In this document: piece after piece, positions 58,940 through 64,000 of the stretch
Layout: the number at the start of each line of letters is the position of its first letter
Numbering within the stretch: the stretch's first letter is position 1
NCBI GenBank assembly: GCA_963691655.1
Contig: OY829328.1
Span: forward strand, 11,052,704 to 11,116,703
Reading direction: 5' to 3'
Origin: Toxonevra muliebris
Taxonomy: Eukaryota > Arthropoda > Insecta > Diptera > Pallopteridae
Length of the DNA stretch: 64,000 nucleotides
Notes under the pieces: generated by a model
Database searches by the model: none
What the model saw: only the letters and a program-made list of their open reading frames with translations
Told to the model about the DNA's origin: nothing
Position numbers and translations under genes: made by a program

Positions 58940-59636
58940 TAGGGGAGAGCGGTCCTAAGTTGGCACTGAGAGTTAAACCGACAGGCCGCGTTTCTCAGGG
59001 ATGGCGCGCATGTCAGCTTAACCATTTTGTCGTATGACAGGTTGGTAGACATGGACGTATTTTAAGCTGACAATTGTCACATTAGTTTTCGCTTGACAAC
59101 GTGAGCGCGGTATAAATGTTTCATGCAAATGGAATTCCATTTTCTTGCATTCTTGTGAATCAGTTACAGGTGTGTAAATATTTGAAAAGCTTAATTGATT
59201 GAAAGCGTTGGTTTCTGTGTTCTGTGTGCTATCGCCTGATAAATGATTTGTTTCGTATGCGTAGTATGGAAAAATGGTTCTATCCTATAAATAATGTTTG
59301 ACAATATTCTACATGTTTTTTCGTTGTAAATGGCTTAAATTTTTTCCACTCGCTTTAAAAACCTACATAACCTGCCGTTTTTCTTGCATTTGGACAAAAA
59401 TGAGTCTGCTCAGGACGAGGGGAGTGCCACTATTTTGAGAAATAGCTAAAATCGACTTCTTGACTTTGCGATGCATTGCCTCCACAAAAATCACACTACA
59501 CTGCTACGAACGACATAGAATTGCCTACAAAGAATCGCGGTATCTGGCCAAAGACATTAAATTGTCACTCAACCCTGTTTACCCTCTTTTTTCGGCAAAA
59601 ACTCCTAATGTGCCGACTTTGCACCACTCTCCCCTA
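58940..59636. mobile_element. Non-autonomous inverted-repeat element, about 697 bp
   Basis: The left end TAGGGGAGAGCGGTCCTAAG then TTGGCAC matches the reverse complement of the right end (TAGGGGAGAGTGGTGCAAAG, TCGGCAC), 27 bp with five mismatches. The interior is GC-richer than its flanks and has no transposase. A secondary GAGGGGAGTGCCACT copy of the end lies inside at 59418. Confidence 0.65.
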
Positions 59637-61496
59637 CATACATATTATTGAAGAGTATAAACTTAAGAAATTGAACATTATTTCTTAAAAAATTTTAAAA
59701 ATAGGTGCCTATAATTCAGAAAGAACAACTCAATTAAAGTACCTAAGGATTACGAAGATTAAGTAATAAGTTTAGCGAGCAATTCTACTCACTCGGTTTC
59801 AGTTAGTAATATTCTCCTACTCATCCATTCTATTACCCTTATGTTTCTGGTCTAATATCAACTCATACCACAATAATTACTATTAAATACATAGATGCAA
59901 TGGAAAATATGAAATTTGAACCAAAAGGATATCTTATTTTCAACATTAATATCTTCCTGAATTCATAAAAGCTTACTGGTAAAATTCTCCTCTTTACATA
60001 TTTATACTTGCAAGAACGAGCCACATTATAATTATTTATAAAGGAAGTAACTTCACATTAATCCCACCCATATTCAATACGAAAAGAAAAAGTCTGATGC
60101 AAGTGCATACTGTGTACTTTTTACAAAAACAATTCACATACAGAAATTGATTTCCTTATTAAAACATATACACCGAACCAGTTCGTTGGCGTCGCCACCG
60201 CCGCCGATGATGCCAATTATGCATTGCGTATACACATTACAAGATGCCGCAATGTAATGAAATTGTTGCCTTGTACTGCTTGATGCTGTTGGTTAATGCT
60301 GGTGGCGACTATTGCACGCTTAACCCATTTTCAAGCAAGACAACGCCAATGATGACGACAACGCATTTTTTCTACTTTTACGCGCTTAATGAAAATGAAT
60401 TTAGCCGCAAGCGAAGGCGCTTAAAAATACGTCAAGACACCATCACGTACACACGTAGCAATTGGCAATTGCCAATTGAAACAACAACCATGGCAAAAGT
60501 ACAAAAAAAAAAAGTTGAAAAACATGTTGACATCGCAATGGCGTTGCAAGGCAGTGCGATGCAATGCAACATGTTACAAGAGAAGTACAAGTGAAAAACT
60601 TTCACTTGCTTGCAATGATGATTATGATGCCGATGATGATGACGAAGAGATTACAAAACAACAAAAACATAAATAACTAAAACAAAAACACAAAAAGAAA
60701 ACTTGTATTACAACATACGAGTACCACATACTCGTAAGCATCTCGCATCTTCATCAATGATGAATGGAAAATAAAATATTTTCGGGGGAAATCAATGAGG
60801 AATCCAACCGCACTCACTGCATTTCATCTTCTGCGTCTGATTGAAGTTTACAGACATTCAGACATCCCGGTGAGCATGCATGCTATGTATGACAAAAATT
60901 CATATCGAATTGATTAACTACAGAGTACAGATAATGAAATTCTTAAACAAAAGAGTTGGGAAAGTATTTACAATTTGATGAAGCCGTTTTGTTAAACGAA
61001 TCAAATTATGAAATTGAATGTATGTGAATACTATTTTTTGTTAATTAATGGATATCAATTTTTGTAGCTTGGATTGTTGCATACAGTTTTGGGTGCTGAA
61101 ATAATAAGAGTGCAATGAATGTGTATATTCTCGACAACAAATGAATTTTTATCTGATTCAAAAACCGCAACACGACTTTTGATGTATCTTCCGTCTCTGA
61201 ACATGAATCTAACCATTTAATTCAAGTCCTTTTAGGAATCCATATCATACTTATAAGACTCAACCATTACATTGGATAAAAATTTTCCATTTAAAAAGGC
61301 ATTTGTTGTTGTTTTTCTTAAAAACTTCACGTGATGGTCAGATTCCATTAACCGATGAAAAATCTTAAAAAAAATCGTGTAATTGGTTATTCCTAATATT
61401 GATGTTCAATATTTATTCAACAGTGAACGTTAACAATTTTGATTTGAGTTTCCGTGTTAGCGGTTAAATAACACTTTTCTGCACATTTTTTGTGAC

Positions 61497-61679
61497 ATGA
61501 AAATATACCAACTTTGTATATTAATCATTAATTTATTAACATATCAAGAATCATTTAACATTTTTTCGCGCAAAAATATTCAGTTAACTCGCCCATACAT
61601 TGGAACAACACCCGACTATCAACTGGAATTACACCCGTATAAAAAAAAATTAGCTGACGATTGCCATAATTCCATCTGA
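61497..61679 (+). CDS. Doubtful small ORF with signal-peptide-like start
   Basis: Sixty codons starting MKIYQLCILIINLLTYQESF, then a basic/polar remainder ending KKKLADDCHNSI. The N-terminus could be a secretion signal. No homology is recognised, there are only two cysteines, and no TATA box or nearby poly(A) signal stands out. It could be chance in AT-rich DNA. Confidence 0.15.
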   Translation: MKIYQLCILIINLLTYQESFNIFSRKNIQLTRPYIGTTPDYQLELHPYKKKLADDCHNSI

Positions 61680-62001
61680 AATCAAAAATTGAAACAACAT
61701 ATTAACCCATTAATGTCAGCACCCAAATTCCATTGAATCTCAAATATAAAACTACAAATTTTCAGAAAAATATCTTAAGGTTTGTAAGCGTGGTAACTGT
61801 TTTAATGTTTAAATATGATATTATTTATTTAAAATTTTTTCGAATATTGTGCATACAAATTCCCGCTCAAATTAATCTTGTGTATCTTCCAGTTTATGAG
61901 TAAAAATTGCGATTCCTACAAAAAGCACGATTTATTTGAAAAAAAAAAAATAGTTTGAATGTCTCCACAACAGATAGACCCCCACTATAAAAACTCATTA
62001 A

Positions 62002-62050
62002 TGGACCCAAGGAGAGGGTTTTGGAAGTAATCTTTAGAATGTGCCTTCTT
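62002..62050 (+). repeat. Dispersed repeat, copy 2
   Basis: Second copy of the repeat described at 58189-58245, about 80% alike by eye over its core. Confidence 0.55.
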
Positions 62051-62219
62051 TGGAACCGCATTTAGTGCTTCGATTCATTAGTTTTGGAGATATCGTGGCA
62101 GCAGTTTTGAGGAAATCGCGATTTATCTAACTCTCGATCGACTGTGAATTTCAAAAAATCCACTTCTACTGGATGGCCTTGGCCGAGCTTTTTGCATCTA
62201 TACATGTTGTTTTAGTTAT

Positions 62220-62443
62220 ATGTGTACACGAATGGAAAGGACCTACAGTTTTATGCCGAATCCGAACGTCGAAGTGAACCGCTTTTCATAGACAATTTTT
62301 ACTTTTGGAGATTTGCCATTGCCAGCCAAGAATTGGCGCCGTGTACAAAAATGTTTATTTTATAATTTTGAGCGCATCCAAATTTGAGCCCGGGCACCTA
62401 TGCGTAGCAGTCCAACATACTAGCCACTAGGCCACGGCGGCCA
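62220..62443 (-). mobile_element. SINE with a different tRNA-like head
   Basis: On the minus strand the head (62443-62380) has an A box GTGGCCTAGTGGCTAGTATG and a B box GGGCTCAAATTTG. The body (CCGAATCCGAACGTCG; TTTGCCATTGCCAGCCAAG; GTGTACAAAAAT) matches the body of the SINEs at 19767 and 23681, but the head is not the Glu-like one. It is more decayed than those copies. Confidence 0.6.
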
Positions 62444-62689
62444 AAATCCTTTTACACACCTATTTTAAAGACGATATGGTAGCGATCCAAGCAAAAATAA
62501 GTCCGTTTTCTGGCCCATCACGTAGTCTTCGGTAAAAGCCGATTTTTTAGAACTTAGAATTGTTCCATTAGTTAATAATTAAATTTTGGCCATATTTTAG
62601 AGCGTATTCAATTTTGAATGTAAACCAATCTAACTTATAAATTTCAGTTCAACGAACATGAGAAAGCTTTCAGACTTCAAACCAGCAAA

Positions 62690-63000
62690 ATAATAGAGAT
62701 TTTGTATAGTGTGAGAAATATCAAACAAATTATGGAAGCTAAAAACCAGATCGAGGTGAATAGAATTGGTAAATGCGGTCGAAAACGTAATTCCACATCT
62801 CTCACTGAACGGGAAATTTGCAGAATTATTTCAGAAAATTATCGGAAGCCTCGAGAAATTTAAAAAAAGATTTTTCATGTTGCTGGAGTAGAGATATCAA
62901 ACTGAACTGTTAGGCGATGATTTGAAGAGATGTGATTCGAAAGTTGTCGGCCAATAAAGAAACCAAAACTTAATTACAGCCAACAACTTAACATAACTTG
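62690..63000 (+). pseudogene. Tc1-like transposase fragment
   Basis: In one frame: GKCGRKRNSTSLTEREICRI, then ISENYRKPREI stop, then HVAGVEISN stop TVRR and, shifted, FESCRPIKKPKLN. This is the order of the DNA-binding helix-turn-helix and linker of Tc1 transposases (GRKRK, then Val-x-Ile-Ser-x-x-Thr-Val-Arg-Arg). No catalytic domain follows. Confidence 0.6.
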
Positions 63001-64000
63001 AGAACTTTTTTAATATTGGCAGTTCACATTGCTAATTACATAATTATTAAAATTATTAGGCTTTGAATGAACAATGATGCCAGAAGAATACCAAAAAGAT
63101 CATAGAACTAGCAGATCAGACGATCGTTTCGAAAAAAAACGAGGCTAGATGGCGCTCCAATACATAAATTTGTATAATAATGAAAAATCTTGTATGTAGT
63201 CAATAGGGTTGTAATTTTAATCCACTCTCACGTATACTAAAGTCCAATTGAATTCGCTTTCAACAACGATCTTAATAGTGCGCTAACTTATTGTTCATCA
63301 CTGTAAGCTTACAAGTAAATATAAATATTTCATTAACTCTGTGGTCAAAAGTAATAATCGCTTAAGTCGATTTCAAAATTAATTGAGTTACAAATCCTAA
63401 CGTGTTCTAATACACATACACCTAAAACTCACAACTTTTTTCTAAGTTTTTAAAACAAAAGTTATTAAACAATGAATTACATTTACATCAAGCCGTGGTT
63501 ACTAAAAATGATGATTTCAAACTTAAATGATTATTACTTTTGACCACAGAACTGTTACAGCAAGAGTGATTTGTTGTTGTTGTAATTAATAAGGAACTAG
63601 TAAAAACTTAAATACTATTGACAGTTGAGTTAACCATTTTTATGTCTATACCTATAGTTTCATTCGTTTCACATTTTAATCTTACATAAGAAAAGCAAAA
63701 TGATGCACTACATAGTTCAATTTTTTTTTGTCTTTTGTTTTGTTTATTTTTGTTGTTGTAAGTTCATGTAAAATTAGTAAAATGTAACATGACCTCCACA
63801 CGTCAGTCCGTCACTCAGTCAAATTAATGATTTTGTAAACTGTTGGCAATCATAGTCGTTTGTTTATCTGAATTTTTTACCTATGTATGTATGTATGTAA
63901 ATAGATGTAGTATAAAAACGTGGCTGGCTTTAATTTTTTTATTGCATATTTCCGTTTGTTTTGTTTGTCTTTTGATTTCATTTTCTATTTCTTTTATTAT

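Larger units (their letters stand above)
54135..64000. other. Upstream/intergenic region at the right end
   Basis: No confident gene. It contains two MITE-like elements, a dead mariner, a SINE, a Tc1 fragment and one doubtful small ORF, listed separately. A GC-richer, trinucleotide-rich stretch at 60180-60660 is open for 116 codons on the plus strand but shows no domain or signal peptide. It may be a promoter or 5' UTR. Confidence 0.5.

Noticed and set aside
60244..60594. 116-codon plus-strand ORF in a GC-richer patch
   Set aside because: Low-complexity Thr/Lys/Gln composition, no domain, no signal peptide, trinucleotide-rich DNA; could be UTR.
1..64000. CRISPR arrays, operons, riboswitches or prokaryotic features
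   Set aside because: The DNA is clearly eukaryotic with GT-AG introns; no spacer-repeat array is seen.

Overview
The window is a piece of an AT-rich insect nuclear genome, most likely a higher (cyclorrhaphan) fly. The basis is short GT-AG introns, long simple-sequence AT stretches, Tc1/mariner relics, a tRNA-derived SINE, and gene families typical of Diptera. The species cannot be fixed from sequence alone. I assigned exon boundaries by hand from splice signals, frame continuity and protein logic.

Layout. (1) Positions 1-298, minus strand: the first two coding exons of a TBC1D25-like Rab-GAP, leaving the window on the left. (2) Positions 3190-54134, minus strand: a roughly 51-kb gene for a type I membrane protein. 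Domain order is signal peptide, cysteine-containing N-terminal beta domain, two EGF-like modules, a DOMON domain split by a roughly 450-residue Glu/Pro/Lys/Ser repeat, a second DOMON domain, a SEA-like domain, one membrane span, and two alternative cytoplasmic tails. (3) Inside one 34-kb intron of that gene (10748-44815), on the opposite strand, lie four Ly6/three-finger genes: three small two-domain genes (17704-18691, 21956-22673, 24852-26289) and one giant gene (27245-44345).

The giant gene is the standout. Its 14 exons join without a frame break into a 3840-residue secreted, GPI-type protein. It is made of nine head-to-tail super-repeats of about 425 residues. Each super-repeat holds five different three-finger modules (45 in total), with introns at two recurring positions. 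The small gene just upstream carries a Ser-Gly/Asp repeat of about 190 residues that resembles a glycosaminoglycan attachment region. Another small paralogue has lost its GPI tail.

The rest is intronic or intergenic DNA with many mobile-element relics: a tRNA-Glu-derived SINE (one copy with an 8-bp target-site duplication), a 1.2-kb Tc1-type element in the first intron of the giant gene, a mutated mariner, a long-inverted-repeat element with an unclassified ORF family, several MITE-like elements, and a perfect 18-bp hairpin. Around 44.9-54.1 kb and 54.1-64 kb I see no convincing gene apart from one tentative signal-peptide exon and one doubtful 60-codon ORF.
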